5,753 nucleotides of DNA from Oscillospiraceae bacterium (GTDB taxonomy: Bacteria; Bacillota_A; Clostridia; Oscillospirales; Ruminococcaceae), in NCBI GenBank assembly GCA_017414145.1, contig JAFPQL010000162.1, positions 1 to 5,753 on the forward strand. Direction: 5' to 3'. Position numbers and translations under genes: made by a program. Below, one piece after another: positions 1-5,546 of the stretch; positions within the stretch are counted from its first letter, which is position 1; every line of letters begins with the position of its first letter. The notes beneath the pieces are model-generated. The model made no database searches and was not told where the DNA came from. It saw only the letters and a list, made by a program, of their open reading frames with translations.

Positions 1-294
1 ATGCTGCGCGGACACGCCGAATTTCTTCTTGATGCCGCCCTTTGCAGTATATTTTTCGGTCAGGATCTCAAACTGTCCGACGACCTGATTCGCATATTGC
101 AGGAATTCCGCGCCGTCATTCGTGACGGTCACGCCGCGGCCGCTGCGGTTGAAGATCCGGATGCCGGTCTCCTTTTCGAGCTCCTGTACGGATGCCGTCA
201 GCGAGGGCTGCGAAACATAGAGCAGCTCCGCCGCCTTGTTCATGGAGCCGGTTTCCGCGATCGTCAGAACATATCTCAGCTGTTGTATCGTCAT
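1..294 (-). CDS. LysR-family transcriptional regulator, N-terminal part (truncated by window edge)
   Basis: The 98 visible residues begin MTIQQLRYVLTIAETGSMNK and continue with AAELLYVSQPSLTASVQELE, which is the classic LysR winged helix-turn-helix: helix 2 around residues 20-27, recognition helix around 29-38 (SQPSLTASVQELE), then the wing GIRIFNRSGRGVTVTNDG at about 44-61. After it comes the start of the long linker helix (EFLQYANQVVGQFEILTEKY). The effector-binding domain, normally another 200 or so residues, lies outside the window, so the inducer and target genes cannot be read. The ATG at 292-294 is preceded by AGGTGG (299-304) at a 4-nt spacing, and the HTH starts at the expected distance from it. 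LysR proteins usually bind DNA as tetramers and often regulate themselves and a neighbouring gene. A 453-bp gap separates it from the cellulase, so a shared operon is unlikely. The family call is firm; the function is unknown. Confidence 0.93.
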   Translation of the reverse strand, partial: MTIQQLRYVLTIAETGSMNKAAELLYVSQPSLTASVQELEKETGIRIFNRSGRGVTVTNDGAEFLQYANQVVGQFEILTEKYTAKGGIKKKFGVSAQH

Positions 295-307
295 TTCTCC
301 ACCTCAT

Positions 308-324
308 TGTCGGCAGGGCCGACA
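308..324. promoter_or_regulatory. Dyad upstream of the LysR gene, candidate LysR binding site or leader hairpin
   Basis: TGTCGG (308-313) and CCGACA (319-324) form a perfect 6-bp inverted repeat around CAGGG. Within it T310 and A322 fit the T-N11-A pattern typical of LysR-family boxes. It ends 4 bp upstream of the ribosome binding site (299-304). It could be an autoregulatory operator or, as RNA, a hairpin limiting ribosome access. No convincing SigA promoter was seen for the LysR gene between here and position 430. Confidence 0.4.
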
Positions 325-430
325 GCCGTTGTGCTAAAGGCACGGTCGCGCTCACAGGCTGAATTTCACAAACACACGCCGCTGTTCGCGGCTTTTGCGC
401 AGTGACTTGGTTCATTATCCGGAGCGCCGT

Positions 431-595
431 CCAAAGTTTTTGGTCGAGCTTTTTTCAAAAAGCTCGCGGGTTCTTAGGGCAGAGCCCTAAGTCGCCGCCC
501 GCAGGCGGCGAAACTCCCCCGCATAAGGAGAGCTCGGCGGGCTTGGGGACCTGCGATAGAGGTCCCCATTCCAAAATAGCATCCGCGAAGCGGAT
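431..595. repeat. Composite multi-hairpin intergenic element, probable dispersed repeat
   Basis: This non-coding block is a string of perfect short palindromes with almost no gaps at its left end: CCAAA/TTTGG (431-443); a 10-bp stem CGAGCTTTTT/AAAAAGCTCG (445-466); CTTAGGGC/GCCCTAAG with an AGA loop (473-491); CGCCGCC/GGCGGCG with a CGCA loop (493-510); then, after a 34-nt spacer, GGGGACCT/AGGTCCCC (545-567) and ATCCGC/GCGGAT with a GAA loop (581-595). By recollection, such strings (AAAGTTTTTGG, then a TTTTTCAAAAA hairpin, then a GGGC-AGA-GCCC hairpin) recur many times between genes in Ruminococcaceae and Lachnospiraceae genomes; that they repeat elsewhere in this genome is inference, since only one copy is in the window. 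No protein is plausible here. It may act as a transcript-end or mRNA-stability structure on either strand. Confidence 0.65.
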
Positions 596-611
596 ACCTT
601 ATTCTACAGAA

Positions 612-647
612 ACCGGCGCTGCCAGTGAAATACATGGCGGCGCCGGT
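612..647 (-). terminator. Probable intrinsic terminator of the GH9 cellulase gene
   Basis: ACCGGCGC (612-619) pairs with GCGCCGGT (640-647). A T/G position and GCCA/TGGC extend the stem to 13 positions, closing a 10-nt loop (625-634). In the cellulase direction it lies about 100 nt past the stop codon and is followed by TTCTGT, a short, weak U-tract. A smaller GC-rich hairpin, GCGGGC-ACT-GCCCGC (721-735), lies 12 nt after the stop and has no U-tract; it may protect the 3' end. Nothing else was recognised between 648 and 747. Confidence 0.5.
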
Positions 648-747
648 GCTTTGTATGGTTCATTGGAGCGAAGTCCGATTGTGACTTGTTTTCGCCTGTG
701 GCGGGCTTTAGGAGTTGGCCGCGGGCACTGCCCGCCCGCCTGCCGGT

Positions 748-3111
748 TTACGGCTTTTTCGGCAGTGCGTCCAGATCAATCACACCCGCCAGATACTCCA
801 GAATCGCCACGATGTCTTCCGTCGTCAGCAGATCGCTCGTCGCATCGTAGCAGTTTGCATTGCGCTTGCCGTCTGCCGTGACCGTCACGCTGTCCTCTGC
901 ACAGTAACGCGCCAGCAGAATCGCATCCGCAACCTGCACCTTGCCGTTGCAGTCCACATCACCGTACATCAGTTCGCCCGGCTCGTCCGAGATCACCGAA
1001 GAAGTCGTGGTCGTCGTCTCAGAGGTCGTGGTCTGGCTTTCCTTGGAAGGCGTGGTGTACGGATCCGGCTCCGTGCCGTCCGGCTCAATGCCCCAGACCA
1101 GCTTGCCGTCCACATACATCGTGATGTGCTTGTTCAGCGCCTTATCGGATTTCAGGCTGTCCGTCGCGGTCAGTCCCTCGTAGGACGGGTCGTTCGTCGG
1201 ATCCCACTTGACACCCGACGCATCCGGAATCGAAATGCGGAACTGCACCTCGTCACGGTGCTCGGACTGTCCGATCGGGCAGATCGCTCTGCCGTCCTCA
1301 AATGTAATCAGCGCATAGTAAATGGTATCGCTGTACTTGTGCGGGCCGGTGACCGTCGCGTGACCCGCCTTGCCCGCGTCATACTGCTGCGCCTTGCCCT
1401 CGACCGTCACATCGCTGATCGAAAGGCCTGCCGCAGTCAGCTCGGAAATGTCGAAATAATAGCGGTACTCGATGTCCTTTGCCACTCTCGCCGGCCATGC
1501 GGTGTGGTTCATCGCCCACGCCTTGACCTCGGTGTAGCTGTTGCCGGAGCCGTTCAGCACGGCAGCGATTTCCCATTCGTCCCACTTCGGCGTCTCAACG
1601 GGCGGGAAGTCTGCGAGCTTCGTGCCGCCGTTTTCGTCGATCATCGCGCAGAGGCAGGCGGTGTAACCGGCATTGTAGTCGATTGCAACCTCACTGTACT
1701 CATAGTTGCTGACACCGATCTGCGTCGAATCATAGTTGCCGGATTTGTCCGGGCCGCCGATCAGTGCGCCGTAGAGCGTGTGCGCATACTCAGTCTGCCA
1801 GCCCTCGGCACCGCCGGAGGCCTTTCCGAGCTCGTTCCAGTGGTCGTCGTGGACGCCCGATGCGGTTCTGTGGTGGATCGCCTTCGGGTTCTTGTCGCCC
1901 ATGCCGAGCACATAGCTCATCTTCATCTTATTGTCGCCGAAGCAGTAGTTCATCTGGCTGTCTGCCCATGTATTATACTTCGAGACCTTTGCGGCATCGC
2001 CCTTGAAAATCGTGTCGCAGGCGAGCTTTGCCACAAATGCGGTATTCGTCGCGTGGCGCAGGCAGCCCCAGTTGGTCAGGTAGGAGAGGCCGTCCGATGT
2101 GATATTGCCCTCAAACGGCTTTAAGTCGCTCGAACCGCCCATCCAGTAGCGGATGTGCTTGTCGATGTGGTTGATCCACTTCTCGTCGCCGGTGATCTGC
2201 GCGTAGAGCAGTGCAGCACCCTGCGTCGTGTCGTCCCAGCAGAGACCCCATGTGTACTTCCAGTCGGAGGACTGGTTTTCCTTCGGGAAATTCGGGACAT
2301 AGTCCTTTTCAATCTTGTCGAGGTAGGATTTGTCGCCGGTCGCCTTATAAAGCCAGCAGGCGGCGAACATACAGTCGTCAATCCACGAGGAGGTCGGATA
2401 CATGGAGCCCATGCCGCCGACTGCCTTCGTGTCGCGGATCTTGTCCGCGCCCTCAAAGAGATCCTTCGCGTGCTTCAGATAGTTTTCATCCTTGAAAATG
2501 ATGTAGCCTTCCGCGAGCGCCGCCGCGGAGAGTGCCGCCACGGACGCATTCTTGATCGTGTCGGACGGGCGCGCCCAGTTGCCGGTATCGCGGTGATGCC
2601 GGCGGAGATAGACCTCAGCGGAGCACCAGATGTTGTGGTCGGTCGCGCCGCCGGTGAAGTCGCCGACCGTGCCGATCATCGAGCCGCCGCCCTTGTCGCA
2701 GGCGAGGACATAGTCCATGCCCCACTTGATGTTGTTCCGGTACTCGGTATCAAGGCCTGCTTTCTTGACCGCGTCCGCATACTCAATGTAACCCCAGGCC
2801 ATGACGGCGGCGGAGTAGGCATTCGTCAGCGTGAACTTGAAGTGGTCGCCGGCGTCGAACCAGCCGCCCGGCACCGGATCGGTGTCCTTGCCGCTTTCAT
2901 CGACCATGGAATCGGCTCTCCACGAAACCTGATTCCAGTCCGGCAGCACACCGGACTGCTGCACCTCGTAAAAGAAGAACGACTTTTGCAGCGCTTCGGC
3001 ATAGTTGTACTTGCCGGCTGCTGCGGCAGGGACAGACAGCGCCGAGAACGGCACGGCGGTTCCCGTCAGCACGGCCGCGGAAAGCATTGCGGCGAGCTTT
3101 TTGGATTTCAT
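748..3111 (-). CDS. Secreted cellulosomal endoglucanase: GH9 - CBM3c - dockerin
   Basis: A 787-residue exported enzyme that hydrolyses beta-1,4 bonds in cellulose by inversion. Residues 1-32 are a signal peptide (MKSKK, hydrophobic core, VPAAAA) with likely cleavage before GKYNYAEALQKS. The GH9 catalytic module spans about 34-500: the DAGDH motif gives the nucleophilic-water base pair D86/D89, HHRTASG carries substrate-binding H414, and SEVAIDYNAG carries the proton donor E474. Residues about 509-676 match CBM3c (NGSGNSYTEVKAW, WPARVAKDIEYRYYFD), the module fused to 'theme B' GH9 enzymes, which helps processive action. A Thr/Ser-rich linker (about 683-708) leads to a dockerin (714-776) that binds a scaffoldin cohesin. 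Its first calcium loop is canonical (D718, D720, N722, Q726, D729); the second (N753 to D766) is 14 residues long and irregular. The ATG at 3109-3111 has AGGGGG (3120-3125) 8 nt upstream. It has its own promoter and sits downstream of sigI-rsgI on the same strand. All catalytic residues are present. Processive endoglucanase activity is inferred. Confidence 0.96.
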   Translation of the reverse strand: MKSKKLAAMLSAAVLTGTAVPFSALSVPAAAAGKYNYAEALQKSFFFYEVQQSGVLPDWNQVSWRADSMVDESGKDTDPVPGGWFDAGDHFKFTLTNAYSAAVMAWGYIEYADAVKKAGLDTEYRNNIKWGMDYVLACDKGGGSMIGTVGDFTGGATDHNIWCSAEVYLRRHHRDTGNWARPSDTIKNASVAALSAAALAEGYIIFKDENYLKHAKDLFEGADKIRDTKAVGGMGSMYPTSSWIDDCMFAACWLYKATGDKSYLDKIEKDYVPNFPKENQSSDWKYTWGLCWDDTTQGAALLYAQITGDEKWINHIDKHIRYWMGGSSDLKPFEGNITSDGLSYLTNWGCLRHATNTAFVAKLACDTIFKGDAAKVSKYNTWADSQMNYCFGDNKMKMSYVLGMGDKNPKAIHHRTASGVHDDHWNELGKASGGAEGWQTEYAHTLYGALIGGPDKSGNYDSTQIGVSNYEYSEVAIDYNAGYTACLCAMIDENGGTKLADFPPVETPKWDEWEIAAVLNGSGNSYTEVKAWAMNHTAWPARVAKDIEYRYYFDISELTAAGLSISDVTVEGKAQQYDAGKAGHATVTGPHKYSDTIYYALITFEDGRAICPIGQSEHRDEVQFRISIPDASGVKWDPTNDPSYEGLTATDSLKSDKALNKHITMYVDGKLVWGIEPDGTEPDPYTTPSKESQTTTSETTTTTSSVISDEPGELMYGDVDCNGKVQVADAILLARYCAEDSVTVTADGKRNANCYDATSDLLTTEDIVAILEYLAGVIDLDALPKKP

Positions 3112-3136
3112 ACGAAATTCCCCCTCTCAAAAATTC

Positions 3137-3258
3137 GCGGATCTGTCTGCGCGGATTCTCTCCCGAACACGAGTTCCGCTCCCGCACAGACTTCCAATTT
3201 AATCATACTGCATTTTTTGCGGTTTGTCAAGCGGTTTTCCCGAAAAATGCGGATTCTC
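3137..3258. repeat. Direct repeats GCGGATTCTC flanking the cellulase promoter
   Basis: The 10-mer GCGGATTCTC occurs at 3151-3160 (followed by TCCC) and again at 3249-3258 (followed by CCC), about 98 bp apart on the same strand. A shorter copy, GCGGAT, is at 3137-3142. One full copy lies in the transcribed leader and the other upstream of the -35 element, so they bracket the promoter at 3202-3230. They could be sites for a regulator able to loop DNA, or chance in GC-rich sequence. Confidence 0.3.
3202..3230 (-). promoter_or_regulatory. SigA-type promoter of the GH9 cellulase
   Basis: Read on the minus strand: TTGACA (3225-3230), a 17-nt spacer (3208-3224) and TATGAT (3202-3207). The -35 is consensus and the -10 differs from TATAAT at one position. 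The start point would fall near 3195, giving a leader of about 84 nt before the ATG. No CCCC-type -35 paired with a CGAA-type -10, as described for SigI, was seen upstream of this gene. Confidence 0.85.
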
Positions 3259-3291
3259 CCCGCTGACCGCGGTGCGGCACGGGATAAATGC

Positions 3292-3338
3292 GGCTGCACC
3301 GCAAGCCCGATTGCGTGAAACGGGTTTGCGATACAGCC
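3292..3338 (-). terminator. Long 18-position hairpin after rsgI, candidate terminator
   Basis: Arms 3292-3309 and 3321-3338 pair over 18 positions, with 13 contiguous pairs in minus-strand RNA (two of them G-U), one A/C mismatch and four more pairs closing an 11-nt loop (3310-3320). It lies about 110 nt past the rsgI stop and about 60 nt before the cellulase -35, where an end to the sigI-rsgI transcript is expected. Against a simple intrinsic terminator, the exit side reads only GCATTTAT, while the run of seven T lies before the hairpin (3346-3352). The rest of 3339-3449 holds a small stem ACGCGA/TCGCGT (3369-3390) and nothing else recognised. Confidence 0.4.
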
Positions 3339-3449
3339 TCATTCCAAAAAAATTGACAGGCGGCAGTTACGCGATTTTGTTTCTTCGCGTGCGCATTTTC
3401 TGACAGCAGTTTCCCCCCAAGCGGCATTCCGGCATGGCCTGCTGTGTGT

Positions 3450-4664
3450 TCAGATCTGCGGTGTTTCTGCCGCCTGCGGATTGGGCGGTTCCGGGTGCGG
3501 GGACGCGCTGTCCCCTGCTGCCGGTGCGGACTGCTCCTCCCGGATGTCCGGATGCAGGCTGTCTGCACGCTGCGTCTCCGGAGCAGGCGTTTCGTCATGC
3601 TGCGCGGCGGTTTCGGTATCCTGCTGCGCGGCAGGTTCGGTGTGCTGATCGGCGGGCTCGGTGTGCTGCACGGCAGGCTCAGTACGCTCTGCACCGGCTG
3701 TCTCCGCAAAGACCGGCGGCGCGGGCGGGCCGGCAGGCTCCGGCTGCGCATTCGGCGGGAGCGGACCCTCCGGGCTGTCTGCGTTCTTCGGGTCGGGGCC
3801 GGCGGGCTGCAGTGCCGCGGCGGTCGTAACGGTCATGTGACCGGCAGGCGCCGTCGGGCGGGTTCCGGTCTCCGGCTGATGCCGCGTGACAGGTCCCTGC
3901 GGCTGACTCTGCTTTGCAGGCGCCGTCACGGCAGGCGGATCCGGCGGCTGCGGCCTTGTATGTTCAGCCTCAGCAGGTCCGTCAACCTGCTGACCGCGCT
4001 CCGATGACCCGGCTGCGGGCTGATGCACCGGCTGCCGGCCGTCGGCGGTCTGCTCTGTCTCCGATCCGGCGGGATCCTCGACTTCCGCGGGGGGAACCGC
4101 AATTCCCTCCTGCACGCTGACCTGCACATTGAGCTTCGGCACTTCCGATTCCAGACCGGTTTTATATTCTTCAAATTTGCGGTTGTCGTCCGAGTCGATA
4201 TAGATGCTGACAGTCTCGCCCTCAGCCAGATAACCCTGTTCGCGCTGCATGGCGAGCAATTCGCTGACAACCTGCAGCATATCCTTCTTATCGGGGCGGT
4301 AATCCTCCAGCATCGCCTGCCCGTTCTCCGTGCTGCTGCTGATGCGGATGACCTCGCCGTCGCGGTTGAGCTGCATCTCAAACTCCAGCTCCGAGCAGAT
4401 CCGGACGCTGGATTTTGCCTTTTGTCTTGCGAAATACGCGTGCAGACCCGCGCCGGAGAGCAGCAGCAGACAGGCGGCTGCCGCGGCGATGCGGATGACT
4501 GTGCCGCGCCGGCTGCGCGGTGCCTCCGCATCCTCCTGCATCAGGACGGGCGCCGTCACGGTCTGACCGACAGTATAATGCAGATTCGCCGCCCGGACAA
4601 AGCGTGAGGCCTCATCCATCAGGACCGCGTAGGCTGCATGACATTCCATGACCAGATATTTCAC
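3450..4664 (-). CDS. rsgI: RsgI-like membrane anti-sigma factor with a disordered extracellular tail
   Basis: This 404-residue protein is predicted to hold SigI at the inner face of the membrane. Residues 1-42 (starting MKYLVMECHAAYAVLMDEAS) resemble the RsgI N-terminal domain that binds SigI. Residues about 55-78 (TVIRIAAAAACLLLLSGAGL) are a single transmembrane helix after a basic stretch (RSRR). Residues about 83-185 resemble the RsgI juxtamembrane outer domain, including ELEFEMQLNRDGEVIRIS, which aligns with the usual NPSIEL-LNR-GRVI core but lacks Asn-Pro. From about 188 to the end the chain is Pro/Ala/Gln/Glu/Thr-rich, apparently disordered, with heptad HTEPAxQ repeats at 327-347. No CBM, PA14 or hydrolase module is visible, unlike clostridial RsgI sensors. 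The start is GTG (4662-4664), overlapping the sigI stop as GTGA, with AGGGGG (4672-4677) 7 nt upstream; this implies translational coupling that balances sigma and anti-sigma. The family call rests on domain order, motifs and the adjacent sigI. Confidence 0.85.
   Translation of the reverse strand: MKYLVMECHAAYAVLMDEASRFVRAANLHYTVGQTVTAPVLMQEDAEAPRSRRGTVIRIAAAAACLLLLSGAGLHAYFARQKAKSSVRICSELEFEMQLNRDGEVIRISSSTENGQAMLEDYRPDKKDMLQVVSELLAMQREQGYLAEGETVSIYIDSDDNRKFEEYKTGLESEVPKLNVQVSVQEGIAVPPAEVEDPAGSETEQTADGRQPVHQPAAGSSERGQQVDGPAEAEHTRPQPPDPPAVTAPAKQSQPQGPVTRHQPETGTRPTAPAGHMTVTTAAALQPAGPDPKNADSPEGPLPPNAQPEPAGPPAPPVFAETAGAERTEPAVQHTEPADQHTEPAAQQDTETAAQHDETPAPETQRADSLHPDIREEQSAPAAGDSASPHPEPPNPQAAETPQI
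3624..3686 (-). repeat. Three tandem 21-bp units in rsgI encoding (H/R)TEPAxQ
   Basis: Residues 327-347 of the RsgI-like protein are RTEPAVQ, HTEPADQ and HTEPAAQ, three in-frame copies of a 21-nt unit. Degenerate continuations follow (QDTETAAQ, HDETPAPETQ). Near-identical DNA units suggest recent slippage expansion, so unit number may differ between strains. As protein they would form an extended, possibly glycosylated, stalk. Confidence 0.8.
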
Positions 4665-5383
4665 GGCTGATCCCCCTTTCTCAGCACCTGCATGATATGC
4701 CCGCGCAGAATCTCATAGCCGTTCGTGCAGATGAGCAGCACGGCGACCAGATACTGCCGGTGCCGTTCGAGCGTTTTGCGCTCCACCTCGGCGCCGTCGG
4801 CGAGCTTTTGCAGCGGAACCCGCTTGGTTCGCAGAAATTCCTCCAGCAGAGCCGGATTTCTGCGTGCATACCAGACCGCCCGCTGACAGATTTCCAGCGT
4901 GCGCTGCTGCTTCGGCGAGTTTTCGCTGATGTCCGGCAGAGAGACGCCGAACTGCTGCATCTGTGCCGACAGCTCTTCGATCTCCTGCTTGGTTGCGTCC
5001 CGCATTTCCATTTCCGCATAGGCATCTGCCGTATCGGGCAGCGTGTCCATGAGCGGCTGCTGACCGTCCTCGGCGGCGTAGAGTGAGATCTGCCCGCGGC
5101 TGCGCTTTTCCTTGCGGTAATAGTCAATCAGCCTGCTTTTGATCTGCACCGAGGCAAACTTCAGGAATGATCCGCGCAGTCCGGAATAACTGCGGATGGA
5201 TTCATAAAACGCGAACATCGCAATGCTCAGTTCATCGTCGCCGTCGTCCGGCTGCCGCTTCAGAAATCTCGCTGTCTCAGCGCGGATGAACGGCATATAG
5301 TCTGCGATCAAAGCGTCGGCCGCCTGGCTGCTGTGCTTTGCCTCGCTGACGCGGACAGGCAGACGCTGCGCATCAGAATCCAT
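4661..5383 (-). CDS. sigI: RNA polymerase sigma factor SigI
   Basis: A 240-residue sigma factor of the SigI family, which directs RNA polymerase to heat-stress genes in Bacillus and to cellulosome genes in cellulolytic clostridia. Residues about 24-94 form the sigma-2 region that binds core polymerase and the -10 element (DDELSIAMFAFYESIRSYSG, then GSFLKFASVQIKSRLIDYYR). After a variable linker, residues about 133-233 match the SigI-specific C-terminal domain rather than a standard sigma-4: EIEELSAQMQQFGVSLPDIS, ENSPK, and the helix-turn-helix around 190-212 (VPLQKLADGAEVERKTLERH). An in-frame GTG at 5390-5392 would add three residues, but it overlaps the AGGGGG ribosome binding site (5392-5397). 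The ATG at 5381-5383, 8 nt beyond that site, is the better start. The stop codon overlaps the rsgI start. Transcription is probably from the SigA promoter at 5489-5517. Homology is clear over the full length. Confidence 0.93.
   Translation of the reverse strand: MDSDAQRLPVRVSEAKHSSQAADALIADYMPFIRAETARFLKRQPDDGDDELSIAMFAFYESIRSYSGLRGSFLKFASVQIKSRLIDYYRKEKRSRGQISLYAAEDGQQPLMDTLPDTADAYAEMEMRDATKQEIEELSAQMQQFGVSLPDISENSPKQQRTLEICQRAVWYARRNPALLEEFLRTKRVPLQKLADGAEVERKTLERHRQYLVAVLLICTNGYEILRGHIMQVLRKGDQP
4672..4677 (-). promoter_or_regulatory. Ribosome binding site supporting the GTG start of rsgI
   Basis: AGGGGG on the minus strand lies inside the end of sigI, 7 nt before the GTG at 4662-4664. 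This supports that start over the in-frame ATG five codons later. The four-base GTGA overlap suggests re-initiation coupling with sigI. Confidence 0.85.
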
Positions 5384-5391
5384 ATATATCA

Positions 5392-5397
5392 CCCCCT
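5392..5397 (-). promoter_or_regulatory. Ribosome binding site that fixes the sigI start at 5383
   Basis: AGGGGG followed by the 8-nt spacer TGATATAT and ATG. The alternative GTG start shares its first base with the end of this motif, so a ribosome could not use both. Confidence 0.88.
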
Positions 5398-5449
5398 AAT
5401 CATAGTCTACGGAGCAGATTTCCGGAAACCGGGGTCGCACAAAAATTTT

Positions 5450-5464
5450 TTTCGGACACCGAAA
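5450..5464 (-). other. Small hairpin in the sigI 5' leader
   Basis: TTTCGG (5450-5455) and CCGAAA (5459-5464) form a 6-bp stem around ACA, flanked by A/T-rich runs (5441-5452 and 5469-5477). It lies in the roughly 85-nt untranslated leader between the SigA promoter and the sigI ribosome binding site. It could affect stability or be a protein site; no known riboswitch class is recognised. Confidence 0.35.
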
Positions 5465-5488
5465 GGGGAAATTTTTTAGCCTGACCAT

Positions 5489-5517
5489 ATGATAGCATGA
5501 TTCCGCCCTCGTGTCAA
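5489..5517 (-). promoter_or_regulatory. SigA-type promoter of the sigI-rsgI operon
   Basis: On the minus strand: TTGACA (5512-5517), a 17-nt spacer (5495-5511) and TATCAT (5489-5494). Transcription would start near 5482 and leave a leader of about 100 nt before the ATG. A consensus -35 at optimal spacing suggests basal, vegetative expression of the regulator pair. Confidence 0.8.
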
Positions 5518-5546
5518 TAGATGAAATGCGGAAAATCGCGTAGATA

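Noticed and set aside
116..415. Minus-strand open frame of 99 codons overlapping the LysR start
   Set aside because: It lies in a different frame from the clear LysR HTH sequence and lacks a ribosome binding site.
431..595. CRISPR array or tRNA/rRNA gene
   Set aside because: The hairpins differ in sequence and spacing, with no repeated unit, and no tRNA or rRNA signature is present.
402..881. Plus-strand open frame of 159 codons
   Set aside because: It crosses the multi-hairpin element and the cellulase 3' end and has no ribosome binding site or protein-like composition.
715..2124. Long plus-strand open frame of 469 codons opposite the cellulase
   Set aside because: It is antisense to the GH9-CBM3c-dockerin gene, Arg/Val-rich, has no family resemblance or ribosome binding site, and arises from the high GC of the third codon position.
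2155..3318. Plus-strand open frame of 387 codons
   Set aside because: It is antisense to the N-terminal half of the cellulase and runs through that gene's promoter; its composition is that of a shadow frame.
3353..3381. TTGACA at 3353-3358 on the plus strand as a promoter
   Set aside because: At 17-nt spacing the -10 position reads TTTGTT and no plus-strand gene follows.
3444..4007. Plus-strand Arg/Gly/Leu-rich open frames opposite rsgI
   Set aside because: They mirror the Pro/Ala/Glu-rich low-complexity tail of RsgI; no start signal or domain is visible.
5390..5392. GTG as the start of sigI
   Set aside because: It overlaps the AGGGGG ribosome binding site; the ATG at 5381-5383 has the correct spacing.
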